Assembly: GCA_963768565.1 (NCBI GenBank)
Contig: CAVYIO010000023.1
Coordinates: 62,001 to 126,000, forward strand
Direction: 5' to 3'
Length of the DNA: 64,000 nucleotides
DNA from: JABDKH01 sp963768565
GTDB lineage: Bacteria; Bacteroidota; Rhodothermia; Rhodothermales; JABDKH01
Positions 1-9,589 of the stretch are shown one piece after another; positions within the stretch are counted from its first letter, which is position 1; every line of letters starts with the position of its first letter. The notes beneath the pieces were generated by a model, which saw only the letters and a program-made list of their open reading frames with translations, did not search any database and had not been told where the DNA came from. Position numbers and translations under genes: made by a program.

Positions 1-143
1 ATGTGGACGAAGAACTCCCGGCTTCCAATCTCAATACTATTGTCCGTGACGTACTGGAGACCGAGTGTGTGCTCATTCCAATACTCGTAAATGGACTCGC
101 GGACGTTGACTTCCGCATCCGTAGGAGTTGTGGTTCCTGACAT
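1..143 (-). CDS. Class I SAM-dependent methyltransferase, N-terminal fragment
   Basis: Only the first 47 codons lie in the window; the gene runs off the left edge. The start is the ATG at 143-141, six bases past the stop of the epimerase gene, so it is the next gene of the same minus-strand operon. The visible N-terminus contains the segment YWNEHTLGLQYV followed by an acidic linker and a GSREFF segment. I recognise this opening from class I methyltransferases found in surface-glycan loci; the SAM-binding glycine loop itself would lie outside the window. The assignment is by family resemblance of the N-terminus plus context only. Confidence 0.6.
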   Translation of the reverse strand, partial: MSGTTTPTDAEVNVRESIYEYWNEHTLGLQYVTDNSIEIGSREFFVH

Positions 144-148
144 AGTCG

Positions 149-1150
149 TTACTGTTCGTTCTCCTGATTGTGATTCTCCATCGCGACGATCGCCGCCCGG
201 CAGTCCGACAGACCTTCCTCCAGTGTGTATCCAGGCGCAAACCCGAGCTCGCTCCGCGCCTTTGAAATATCGAATCCGTTGTTGGTGTTGAAGAACTCGA
301 GAGTCCGTCGTGAGACCGGCGGGTCGATGCCGATTATGGCGGAGCCCGACTCGATGACTCGTGCCGCGACCTGCCCAGCAAGGTGCGGCACCCGAATCCA
401 GGGTTTCCGCAGTCCAAACACCCTGCACATCGTGTCTATGAGGTCCGCTGTAGCCACTACCTGGTCACCGCCAATAATGTACGTCTCGTTGCCCGTAACG
501 GGTTGTCCCATGGCGAGGTCGAGGGCTTGCAACAGATCCGCGATGTAAATGGGATGACGAACATTCGTTCCACCGCCAATCATAGGAAAGGTACCCTTGC
601 GAAGCGCGCGGTAGAGCTTTTGTGTACGCGGACATGTTGCTCCATAGACCCATGTTGGCCTCAAGATCACGGCCGGCAATCCGGTTCGGTCGCAAAAAGC
701 TCTAACCTCCGCCTCACCCGCCAGCTTGGTCTCTCCGTAGATTGATTGCGGGTGACACGGAGAGTCCTCGTCTGCCGGCCAGGACTCCAGGTTGCCATAT
801 ACGGAAACGGAACTGACGTGAACATAGCGCTCCACACCTTCGGCGACGGCAAGACTCATGAGATCGCCGAGTCCGCGGACGTTCACGTCCCAGTACACTT
901 CGTCACTCAACTTCACGTCGAGGTGAGCACTGGCAAGATGGAAAACGACATGTTGACCGCGCATCAGCGATTTGGTCGCGCCGATGTCCCGGTAGTCCAT
1001 CGTGTGTTTTTCGAATGCGGAAGACGAACCGCCGGTCGGGTACCGAACATCGACGCCTGTGACCTGGTGACCGGCGGCGGCCAGGTGTTCACAAAGCTCT
1101 AGACCAATGAAGCCACCTGCGCCGGTGACGAGAATCCTCTTGCTGCTCAT
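149..1150 (-). CDS. NAD-dependent epimerase/dehydratase
   Basis: A complete 333-residue short-chain dehydrogenase of the extended (epimerase/3-beta-HSD-like) type. The N-terminal Rossmann fold has the NAD-binding glycine motif TGAGGFIG at residues 9-16 and an acidic residue after strand two. The catalytic tyrosine and lysine are in YGETK near residue 138, with the partner serines in HVSSVSVYG upstream. Proteins of this family interconvert or dehydrate nucleotide-activated sugars, or act on 3-beta-hydroxysteroid-like substrates; the substrate cannot be read here. Its ATG overlaps the stop of the upstream methyltransferase by four bases (ATGA), so the two are translationally coupled and probably modify the same glycan precursor. 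Confidence 0.85.
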   Translation of the reverse strand: MSSKRILVTGAGGFIGLELCEHLAAAGHQVTGVDVRYPTGGSSSAFEKHTMDYRDIGATKSLMRGQHVVFHLASAHLDVKLSDEVYWDVNVRGLGDLMSLAVAEGVERYVHVSSVSVYGNLESWPADEDSPCHPQSIYGETKLAGEAEVRAFCDRTGLPAVILRPTWVYGATCPRTQKLYRALRKGTFPMIGGGTNVRHPIYIADLLQALDLAMGQPVTGNETYIIGGDQVVATADLIDTMCRVFGLRKPWIRVPHLAGQVAARVIESGSAIIGIDPPVSRRTLEFFNTNNGFDISKARSELGFAPGYTLEEGLSDCRAAIVAMENHNQENEQ

Positions 1151-1965
1151 GCAGGGACCTCATCCTTGCGGCCCTGCACCATCACTACGTATCCCGGAGA
1201 GAAGAACAGCAGTCGATCCAATTGCGATACGAGCCAGAAGAGGGGATATACTGCGGCATACATCCTGTAGGTCTTCCGAACGGACTGAATCTGATCCCGC
1301 GTCTGAGGTGCAATGGTCCCGGCCTTGACGGGCTCGGGCCCTCCCGGTGAAAGCACTTTCACGTAAACAAAATTGATCGCGAGCTCGATCATTTCCGTAA
1401 AGAAGTGAGAAAAGGTAACGTCCCGGCCGGGCTCCAATCCCGAGGATTGCATAATAGTGTTCAGCTCCAGCGTGCTGAAGCCGTCTCTGACGTGACCATA
1501 CTTATCCTTCGTCATCCCGATCCAGTTCTTGATTCGATTCACGGTTCGGGTCGGATCTCCCCCGGGTACGGTGATCACAATACGGCCATTGTTCTTCATG
1601 AGGCGGTAGAGTTCCGCCGTGAACAGGTCGGGTCGCGATACGTGTTCATGTGCATCGATTGCCACGACCCAGTCGAAGCTCTTGTCTGGATAGGGGACCT
1701 GGTCCTGTCTGGCGAGCAGAACGTCGACCCCGAGCAGATCGCTCATCTCGGCGATACCATCCGGTTCAAGGTCTGCAAAGGACCATTCGCCCCCCAACTC
1801 TCTCAAGTAGTAGTTGATCGCCCCATTGTTGTCCCCGCACGTGACCAGAAGGCACGTCGCGTCTTCTCGTAGCGTCCCAAGAATTCGCCGAAGGTGTTTC
1901 AGGCGAAGCTTCTTCTTGAGCGTCTTCTGAAACATCTGCAGCTGCCAGTGTGATGCTTCAGTCAT
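1147..1965 (-). CDS. Class I SAM-dependent methyltransferase
   Basis: A 272-residue protein with a Methyltransf_11-type core. Residues 38-45 (LLVTCGDN) stand where the SAM-binding motif I falls, DLEP near residue 68 gives the acidic ribose-binding position, and FDWVVAIDAHEHV near 105 is motif IV with the usual glutamate-histidine pair after the strand. The C-terminal third has two hydrophobic stretches, around residues 185-200 and 230-255, so the enzyme may sit at the inner face of the membrane. It starts the small methyltransferase-epimerase-methyltransferase operon that ends at the window edge. The acceptor is unknown; glycan or lipid-linked sugar methylation is an inference from context. 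Confidence 0.8.
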   Translation of the reverse strand: MTEASHWQLQMFQKTLKKKLRLKHLRRILGTLREDATCLLVTCGDNNGAINYYLRELGGEWSFADLEPDGIAEMSDLLGVDVLLARQDQVPYPDKSFDWVVAIDAHEHVSRPDLFTAELYRLMKNNGRIVITVPGGDPTRTVNRIKNWIGMTKDKYGHVRDGFSTLELNTIMQSSGLEPGRDVTFSHFFTEMIELAINFVYVKVLSPGGPEPVKAGTIAPQTRDQIQSVRKTYRMYAAVYPLFWLVSQLDRLLFFSPGYVVMVQGRKDEVPA

Positions 1966-2129
1966 GATTCATCGTCGTGGTAGTTCTGATCACCTTTCTA
2001 AACGCGGTCAAACGGCTTCTTGGTGGGCCTTCGAGCACAGTTCGTCGTCGGTCGGAGGGACTCTATCGTGCTTCTTGGTAACTTACGCGGTACACCGATC
2101 CGTGACCTGCCTACAAGACCAGGAGTTGA

Positions 2130-2852
2130 ATGACCGTCAAAAGCCAACCGCGGTGGAAGTTTGTCGCTATTTCCGCGTTGATTCTGGGACTACTCGCAGT
2201 TGTAGCCGGCGTCCTGATTTATCCGAGGCTCAAGGGTCCGCGCCCCCCGGATCCCCACCGTTTTGATACCAAGATCGCATCCTTCGGCGAAATAGACCGA
2301 GCGACCCCACCACCTGCCAATCCGATCCTGTTCGTGGGTAGCTCCAGCATTCGGCTCTGGCCAACGGACTCGCTGTTTTCCGAGTTCCCTGTTCTCAACA
2401 GGGGATTCGGGGGATCTCACATCTCGGACGTCAACCATTTTGTGCAAGACGTCGTGGTGCCGTACGCACCACAGGTAATTGTCTTCTACGCGGGCGACAA
2501 TGACGTGAACGATGGCAAAAGTCCGGCGAAAGTACTGAGTGACTATCGCAACTTTGTTTCGCACGTTCGTGATGCGGGGCAGAGCCCCTTCATTCTATTT
2601 GTCTCGATCAAACCGAGCCCAAGTCGCTGGTCGGTCTGGCCGCAGATGGCCGAGGCGAACGATCTCATCCGTACATACTCTGAGTCCGATTCACTGCTCG
2701 AGTACGTTGATCTCGCGTCGCTGATGTTGGTTCCGGACGGAAGGCCGCGCGGCAATTTGTTTGTATCGGATTCCCTCCATCTCAGTGACGAAGGATATCG
2801 TGAGTGGACGGATGCACTTCGGCCGGTTCTTGAATCGCTTTACTCAGAGTAG
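2130..2852 (+). CDS. Membrane-anchored SGNH/GDSL hydrolase
   Basis: A 240-residue protein with one N-terminal transmembrane helix (residues 12-32) and an SGNH esterase domain outside. All four blocks are visible: block I GSSSIRLW with the nucleophilic serine, block II GFGGS, block III GDNDVN with the oxyanion asparagine, and block V DSLHL with the catalytic Asp and His. Such PAF-acetylhydrolase-like proteins deacetylate sugars or lipids. Placed at the end of a glycan locus and facing it, it may remove O-acetyl groups from exported polysaccharide, which is an inference. It converges on glpD and overlaps its stop by 13 bases across a palindrome. Confidence 0.85.
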   Translation: MTVKSQPRWKFVAISALILGLLAVVAGVLIYPRLKGPRPPDPHRFDTKIASFGEIDRATPPPANPILFVGSSSIRLWPTDSLFSEFPVLNRGFGGSHISDVNHFVQDVVVPYAPQVIVFYAGDNDVNDGKSPAKVLSDYRNFVSHVRDAGQSPFILFVSIKPSPSRWSVWPQMAEANDLIRTYSESDSLLEYVDLASLMLVPDGRPRGNLFVSDSLHLSDEGYREWTDALRPVLESLYSE

Positions 2853-4376
2853 CAGTCGGTCGACATCCAGCTAAAGTGGGTGTTGATTCGCTGTAGCTCC
2901 CGCCGCCGACGGGGTTCATCCCATTCGAAGAGGGTCGATAATTCGGCGGCCAGCGCCAGGGCGCGCGCCGGGTTGTCTCCGATCGACGTCCGGCGGAGGA
3001 TCAGATCGTCCAGATGCATGACGGCTTCCTCGGCGATAGTGCGCTTGAGCATCTCCCGCGTTGACGCGTCGAGCTGTTCCGGCCACCAATCGTACGCGTA
3101 CCCGGTCTCCGCAGTCCGCTCGCCAATGGTCTCATCCCTCGGAATTCCGGCTGCGCCGTGGTCGGCCAGTCCCGGAAAGAGCCGCGACACGATGCGGTGT
3201 GCTGCGTGTCTCGATGCCGTAAACCTGTTTCCCGCGACGCTGAATAAGCCTGTCGGACCTCCAGCCTCGCCGTGATCCACGATGGCGGAGTCGGAAGTCA
3301 GGTCTGTCGTCCGTTCGCGTTTCACCGGCAGGAATCCGGAATAGACGTGCAGTATGTCGTCCGTCGTTAGCGCGATTCCCGGTACGGAATCGTTGATGTC
3401 GTCCAGGAAGGTGCGTAGCTCTGCCTCCGACGGCTTCGGTTCTTTGGACAAAGCGTCCCGACTTGCATGACCCGTACCGATCAACAGACGACCCTTCCAG
3501 GGGTGCAGGAAATAGACCTGTCCGCCCGTATGCGACGGTGCTACTGCCAACGCATGATCCGAGAGAGCTTCCCGATCAAAGAGAACGTTCCACGCGATCG
3601 AGTAGCGAAAGAGTTTCGGGATAGTCGCGGTCGAATGCCCGCACCACGTCCCGGCTCCACGGGCCTGCCGCATTAACTACCAGGGGCGCCTTGAATTCAA
3701 GTTCGGTGCCGTCAACATGATCGACGGCGTGCACGCCCGCTACTCGCCCATTGGCCGTGATCAGATCGGACGCGGACACGTAGTTCAGGACTACAGAGTT
3801 TGCCCGACAGGTTGCGCGAAGGACCTCGATGATCAGCCGATGCGAATCGGGCATGCATGCATCGAACCACAGTGCCCCGCCGCCGAGGCCTCTGGTCTCG
3901 ACATCCGGATAGAGGCGTTTCACTTCCGACGCCGAGATGATGGTTCCCCGCGGTATGGATCTGTGGGCGGGAAGGCCCCTGTTTCGATCGACGGAGAGAT
4001 AGTGATCAATGGTCAAGGCCATTCGCATCACGCCTGGCCTACGCAGACCAGTGTTGTACAACGGCATCAGCACGGGCAGAGGTTGTACGAGGACAGGGAA
4101 CTGCTGTAGAAACCACCTCCGCTCGTTTACGAAAAGCCGATGTTGTCGGAGGTTCAGCCGCTGGAGATGTCGGAGTCCGCCATGGATTGTCTTGAGACTG
4201 TTGAAGCTGGTGGCGCTGCCGAAGTCATCTCTCTCCAGTAACAAGACGGAGACACCTCGGGCCGACGCCTCGAAGGCCAGCATCACGCCGTAGATACCAC
4301 CGCCTACGACAATGAGATCGTATTCACGTTCGGCCGCGGCCGAAGGATTGCGATGTAGGCTCCCTGGAATCGTCAT
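2840..4376 (-). CDS. glpD: Glycerol-3-phosphate dehydrogenase (frameshifted)
   Basis: FAD-dependent glycerol-3-phosphate dehydrogenase of the GlpD/GlpA type, oxidising glycerol-3-phosphate to dihydroxyacetone phosphate at the membrane. The N-terminal FAD motif is VVGGGIYGVMLA, followed by SATSFNSLKTIHGGLRHL, the characteristic segment after it. The C-terminal part has the typical VNAAGPW and GQVYFLHPW motifs and the helical tail domain. The start at 4376 lies eight bases after the asnB stop, with no better upstream ATG needed. The frame shifts by +1 near 3614, at an AAA run (GAAAC on the coding strand); removing one A restores PELFRYSIAWNV and a 512-residue protein of normal length. A glpD at the tail of a glycan operon is unusual. 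Confidence 0.85.
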
Positions 4377-4384
4377 GCTGCTAT

Positions 4385-6284
4385 TCACGCGGCGCCGGTC
4401 CGTGTCTGGCCGTCGTACCATCTCTCGCTCCAGGCCTGAAAAACGATCATGCTCCATAGCAAATGGCTATGATTGGCCGTCCCGTGCAGGTGCTCCGCCT
4501 TTAACCTTGACACCGTGTCGGTGCGAAATATCCCCTGTGCCGCCAGTTTTCTCTCATCCAGATACTCTTCCATCAACGGACGAAAACCCGTTCCTAGCCA
4601 CGACTTGATCGGAATACTGAACCCTTCCTTCGGACGGTTTGCACACTCTGGCGGAATCTGCCTGGAGGCTACTCGTTTGAGCAGGATCTTGGTCGACGTG
4701 TTCCGGACCTTGAGGTCGTCCGGAATCTGAAAGGCGAGATCAACCATGTTGATATCCAGAAACGGCACGCGTGCCTCGAGCGAAACGGCCATGGACATGC
4801 GGTCAACTTTCGTCAGGATGTTGTCGCTGAGGTAGCTTTTGAAGTCAACATACAGCGAGCGGTTCACAGGCGTAAGGTGTTTCGCCTCGTCCAGCAGGCG
4901 AACGATATGGTCGCCCGTCTCCGTAGTTCGATCCGCGAGGGCGTCGGGTGTGAGCAGCTGCTGCAGTGTTGCCTCGGCGGCGAAGAGTCGCCAGCGTGCG
5001 TGCGATAGCGCGGTCGAATGACTGGCACCCTCAGCGAAGCGCTTCACCTTGTTGATCAGGCCTTTCTTTTTTGACCGTGGCCGAACGGCGCCGATTGCGG
5101 GCTCAAGTAATCGCTGGCGGACTACCCGCGGTAAGGCATCGTAGAGCCGCGCGATGCGAGCGGCCGAATACGTCTCGTATCCACCGAAGAGTTCATCCGC
5201 ACCGTCTCCGCTCAATGCCACCGTAACGTGGCGCCGGGCCAGTCTTGAGACGAGGAAGGTGGGGAATATGGAGAAGTCACCGATGGGGTCGTCCAGGAAA
5301 TGCATCAGGTCGTCGAACAGATGGGCGACGTCGGGCCCGATAGTTTCTTGCACATGCGAAACGCCCAGGTGGCGGGCGACTCTCTGTGCCCATTCAAGCT
5401 CGTTGTAGGACGGATCCTCGAATCCAATACTGAACGTCTGCGCATCACCCATGGCCGACACAATCAGCGACGAATCGACGCCGCCTGACAGGAATGCTCC
5501 CAGGGGAACGTCACTGACCATCTGCTGTGTGGTGGAGCGCCGGATCTGGTCGGTCACCATTTCTTCCCACTCGCGATCCGGCCGCTGCTGTCTCACCCGG
5601 GTGGGTGGGGGCATTCCAGTACTGCACGGGTCTGGGATCCGGCGCATGGAGGTCGATGTCGATCATGGTGCCCGGCTCGAGCTTCTGGACCGAACGGAGA
5701 AGTGTCTGCGGTGCGGGGACGTATTCCCAGGCAAGAAAGTCTGCCAGCGCGTCGATATTCAGTTCTCGGTGAACGAGGCCACTGGCCAGCAAGGCCTTGA
5801 CTTCAGATCCGAATACGATTTCATCCGGGCCGCAGCAGTAGTAGAGCGGCTTGATCCCTACCGGATCTCGGACAAGTATCACACGACCTGCCCGAACGTC
5901 GTGAAGCGCGATCGCAAACATCCCGTTGAGATGCCCCGCGAAATCCAGCCCGTACTCCTCATAAGCGTGAACGATCACCTCGGAGTCGGACTCAGACTGA
6001 AAGTCGTGACCTAGTCGGGAGAGCTCGTTCCTCAGATCACGGTAATTATAGATTTCGCCATTGAACACGGCGCGAATCGATCGGTCCTCGTTGAAGACCG
6101 GTTGCGCACCCCCGTCAATGTCAATGACGGACAGGCGCCTCATTCCCAGAGCAACGCCGTTGACGATCTCGAGACCATCGTCGTCCGGCCCGCGATGATG
6201 CAGCGTTTCGACCATCGAAGCCAGCGTTTCGATGGTGGGCGTCGGTCTACCCGAAAACCTGGCGATGCCTGCTATGCCACACAT
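4385..6284 (-). CDS. asnB: Glutamine-dependent asparagine synthetase (frameshifted)
   Basis: Two-domain amidotransferase. The N-terminal Ntn glutaminase domain starts MCGIAG with the catalytic Cys2, then RGPDD, FNGEIYNYRDLR and SDSEV. The C-terminal synthetase domain carries the ATP-pyrophosphatase loop SGGVDSSL and LSGDGADELFGGY. The two domains are in different frames: the shift is near 5607-5611 in a run of five Gs (Cs on the coding strand), and removing one base gives a 632-residue protein of normal AsnB length. It overlaps the preceding glycosyltransferase stop by 13 bases. AsnB paralogues are frequent in exopolysaccharide loci, where they may amidate uronic acids rather than make asparagine; the retained Cys2 argues for a glutamine-using enzyme. 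Confidence 0.9.
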
Positions 6285-7456
6285 CCGGCGACTGATTCAA
6301 GTATGAGTTTCATCTTTCCGACATATATCTCGCGTGAATACTTCTCAGCGTACAACGCGAGAGCGTTCTTCACCTTCTCTCGAGCCTGATTTTGATTCGA
6401 TAATGCGCTCAGGAGTCCGTCACTGAATGAGTCGGAGTCGGGCCTGACGAAAAATGCCACGTCCCCGTTCAGAGCCTGCGTGTGGGAATAGATGTCGGTT
6501 GCAACGAGAGGAATTCCCGACGCGAGTTGCTCATAGACTTTGAGTGGCGTGTTGCCACCCATGGTCCTGGGTGATACCAGGACGCTGGCCTGTCCGTTGA
6601 GATACATCGCGGCAGCTCTGGATATCGAACCCGTGAAGTGGCAACGCGCGTCGATGCCGAGTGTTTGCGCCATGGCCCGGTAGTGGTCGATCTGTGCCGG
6701 TTTTCCTCCGGCAATCACCAGCGACACATCGTCCAATTGTGTCGCCAGTGCAGCAAACGCTTCCAGAAGAAGCTGAATTCCCTGGTACGGTTCAAGCGTG
6801 CCCGCGTAAACGATCAGGCGATGGTCGCTCGGGACCGGTAGCGCGACACGCTCGTCCCGTGATTCTTCCGCTGGAGTGACCAGTTGAACAGGGTCCAGCA
6901 GGGAGTTTTCGATCATGACGTGCGGGCACCTGCCCTGCAGGATAGGCTCTGCGTAGTCGTACAGATCCTGACATATCGTGATAACCGCGTCCGCCGAACG
7001 CAATGCCTTCTTTTCAAGAGACTCGAATATCCATATGAGCAATTTCGATCGGGTGAACTCGAAACTCTTCAGTTGTTGTGGAAGCGACGAATGCATGTCG
7101 TAGACATATCGAAATCGAAATAGCGGCTTGAGCAAGACGCAGAAGAATACCGCTTCCTCGTGGGCATGAACGAAGTCGTATTTCCGCGTGAGAAGTAGCC
7201 CGATTGTCTTGAAGAACAGCCAGACGTCTAGAAAGAGCTTGAGCATTGAAGGTCCGACCTTCACGTTTCCGAGATAACCAAAGCGCGGAATACGAACGAT
7301 TCTCACCCGTGGTATGTCGATGTCCGCTCCCTCTCCGTACGTCAGAAGATCAATGTCGGCGTCAAATTCGGCCGTTACCAGCGTGCGATAGTAAACGCTG
7401 AGCGGTGTTCCGCGAGGCTGGAAGACCGGCTGTGGTGATATGACCAGCACTTTCAT
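6272..7456 (-). CDS. Glycosyltransferase family 4
   Basis: A 394-residue GT-B glycosyltransferase. The N-terminal domain opens MKVLVISPQPVFQPRGTPLS, typical for glycan-locus GT4 enzymes, with an amphipathic region around residues 75-105 that could dock to the membrane. The C-terminal nucleotide-sugar domain (Glycos_transf_1) begins around YAGTLEPYQG near residue 220 and contains FTGSI and the terminal acidic region SPRTMGGNTPLKVYEQLASG with the conserved glutamate. I set the start at 7456 because the ATG shares its first base with the stop of the hydrolase gene (TGATG), a translational coupling that also explains the continuous reading through from upstream in this frame. It should add a sugar to a lipid-linked intermediate at the cytoplasmic face. 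Confidence 0.85.
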   Translation of the reverse strand: MKVLVISPQPVFQPRGTPLSVYYRTLVTAEFDADIDLLTYGEGADIDIPRVRIVRIPRFGYLGNVKVGPSMLKLFLDVWLFFKTIGLLLTRKYDFVHAHEEAVFFCVLLKPLFRFRYVYDMHSSLPQQLKSFEFTRSKLLIWIFESLEKKALRSADAVITICQDLYDYAEPILQGRCPHVMIENSLLDPVQLVTPAEESRDERVALPVPSDHRLIVYAGTLEPYQGIQLLLEAFAALATQLDDVSLVIAGGKPAQIDHYRAMAQTLGIDARCHFTGSISRAAAMYLNGQASVLVSPRTMGGNTPLKVYEQLASGIPLVATDIYSHTQALNGDVAFFVRPDSDSFSDGLLSALSNQNQAREKVKNALALYAEKYSREIYVGKMKLILESVAGCVA

Positions 7457-8317
7457 CAGGAGGTCGTCGTTGCTGAGTGTTTCGCTCGCTGCATGTTGAA
7501 CTGGTTGCGCAGGAATCGGACCGGAGTTTCGAGTTCGCCGAAGGTTCTGATGCTGTTGGCGCGGTCGATCAGCTTCTGTTTGAGATCTTCGGCCGGTCGA
7601 TTTGAGATCAAGTTCACCGGACAGTCCAAAGCCGGCGCGCCCGGCTCGCTGGCACTCGGCCGGAAAGGGAAGCGGGTCGCTCCCCGGGAGGACGCGAAAG
7701 CCGCGCGCCTCAGCGTGTGCGAATAATCGCGGACGAGGGCCGATGGCAAGTCTGTTGGCGTTGTCTCCCAGAAAGAACGAATCGGGACCAAAGTCGTCGA
7801 GTAGCTGACCCATGACTTTCGCGCGCGCACCGAACCACTTCCCGAATCCCCACGGTACGACGGCGATCGCACCGACGTCGTTTACTTGTCGGATTACGTG
7901 CTGGATGGATTGGCCATCGTCAATGCGCGCGTCTGTCCCAATCGCGAGCACCTCGAGGCGTTCGCGAGTACGGATTTGACGGCCCTGGATAATGACAACG
8001 CGTTTGCCGTCTTGTTCGAAGCCGGTTGAGATTTGTTCTTCTGTACTGTGCGAGATCCATCGATCGGTGTCAGCGGAATCGGGAGCAGGCAGATTTGCAC
8101 CTATGGCCGTCAGTCGTTCGAATCCGTCTTCGTTCTGCCCATCTACTACGGCGAGTACCGCTACCGAAGACTTTCCATCTGAGCGTGGTCCGCCTGTCCG
8201 GTACAAGTTCGAGAGAGTTGCAGACAGAAAGCCTGGTGCGTCACAACACGGATGAAAGTGTACATGGCTGTCCACGAGAATTGAACCACGGTATTTCATG
8301 GCGGACGCTCCGGTCAC
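7456..8317 (-). CDS. PHP-type metal-dependent hydrolase (frameshifted)
   Basis: A protein of about 286 residues beginning (GTG at 8317 or ATG at 8299) with SILVDSHVHFHPC, the HxH metal motif of PHP/TIM-barrel hydrolases. Later elements fit the same fold: VVPWGFGKW, LGDNANR and VLPGSDPLPF, a usual place for metal-binding Asp. The reading frame shifts by +1 near 7618-7625; the true C-terminus continues VNLISNRPAEDLKQ and ends at 7456. Without the correction the gene appears fused to the downstream glycosyltransferase, which I consider an artefact. Its start overlaps the flippase stop by four bases. Within the operon it may hydrolyse a phosphate ester of the glycan carrier, but no substrate is evident. 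Confidence 0.65.
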
Positions 8318-9589
8318 TGATCCTCTTTGTCGGCCGGTGATTGCGTGGATTCCGGTTCGGATCCTATGAACTTACGAAGCACGCCGTAGGCCACACCCAG
8401 GGCCAAAGTTCCGGCAAGAACCTGGGACCAGACCATTCCTGCCGCCCCGTACTTTGATGATAGGAAAAACGCGAGCGCCAGGAGTAAGGGGAGTTTTACG
8501 ACACGGACGAAGAAATCAAGTTGTGGCCGTCGCAAGCCGTGGAATGCAGCCTCGATCGGAAGGATCAGCACGATCAGGGAGAAGTCGAGAGTATTCGGGA
8601 TCAGAAGATGGGTACCGGAGGCCAGGTTCTCACCCAACATCGAGATGAGCGGCCTGATCAATACCGCTCCCAGCAACATGGTCACCGCGGCAAGGGTCGC
8701 CAGTTTCATTTGTCGCCTCAGAAATTCGCGTAGCCGTCTCTCAATTCCATGAAGGGCGGCCTGCGGCAGCCAGTACTGGTACAGGCTAAGCCCCACTACC
8801 CCAAAGACGTACGCAGGATAGCGACCAAGTCCGTACAGTCCGGCCTGCTCTGCTCCCGCCACGGCAAGGAGAATAACCGGTCCGATGTGAGAGTGGAGTA
8901 ATTTCGTGCCTTCGCTGAGCGTAGGCCACTTGGCGTACGCGACCAGCTGTCGGTAGGAAGTGGCTGACAGTTCGGCGCCCGTCTTCCAGAGAGGCGTGAG
9001 GAAGGCGGCGGCGAGAACACCGCTTGCTGTCTGGCCGATGGCATGCGCGAGCAAGATCCGTTCGATGGTCAGGTCGCCGGTCGCGAGTATGGAACCCAGT
9101 GCGCCAAGTCCAACAATCGCGCCAGCCACTGTCAGTACAGCGACGCGGCCGTACAACTCCTGCGAGAGCAGGCTGGATCGGAGACATTCGAGCACCGATC
9201 TTCCCCCGGCCCAGATAGCGACCAGTACAGCCGCGGTAGCTGAGAAGCCGGATCCCGACGAGATCTCAGCCGCCGTCCCACCGACTATCGCCACCGCTAC
9301 ACTTCCAGCGAGCGCCGTTCCTGCGGCCATGATGGCAATGCCCGCAGCCTTTCGGCCGTCACCGGAGGCAAACTGCTCGACGGACAAACGTACTACCGCA
9401 ACACCCGGTCCCGTTCCGAAGTAGCCCGACGAGTATCCATTGCGCGCTGATGGCGAAGGCGTACAGACCCATGTCGGCGAGGCTGAACTGCCACGATGCG
9501 ACAAGGAAGAATGCGCCACCTGCCGCCGTTGCGACCAGGTTGCTTCCGAGCAGTAAGGATATAGGTCGCTGTGCGCGAATCGCCGTCAG
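8314..9589 (-). CDS. Polysaccharide flippase, Wzx/MATE-like (frameshifted)
   Basis: A polytopic membrane protein of about 424 residues with some twelve hydrophobic helices, the size and pattern of lipid-linked oligosaccharide flippases. The N-terminal part reads LLGSNLVATAAGGAFFLVA and ADMGLYAFAISAQWIL, a typical first pair of helices, in one frame. The rest (MAAGTALAGSVAVAIVGGTA onward) is in another. The +1 shift lies near 9405 in a GGG run on the coding strand. The start is uncertain: the reading overlaps the end of the glycosyltransferase gene at about 9589, where no ATG or GTG is available, so another indel may hide the true start. Function in export of the repeat unit made by this operon follows from family and context. 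Confidence 0.75.

Noticed and set aside
6272..8317. A 681-residue hydrolase-glycosyltransferase fusion protein
   Set aside because: The apparent fusion arises from a +1 indel near 7620; after correction the hydrolase ends at 7456, one base into the glycosyltransferase start.
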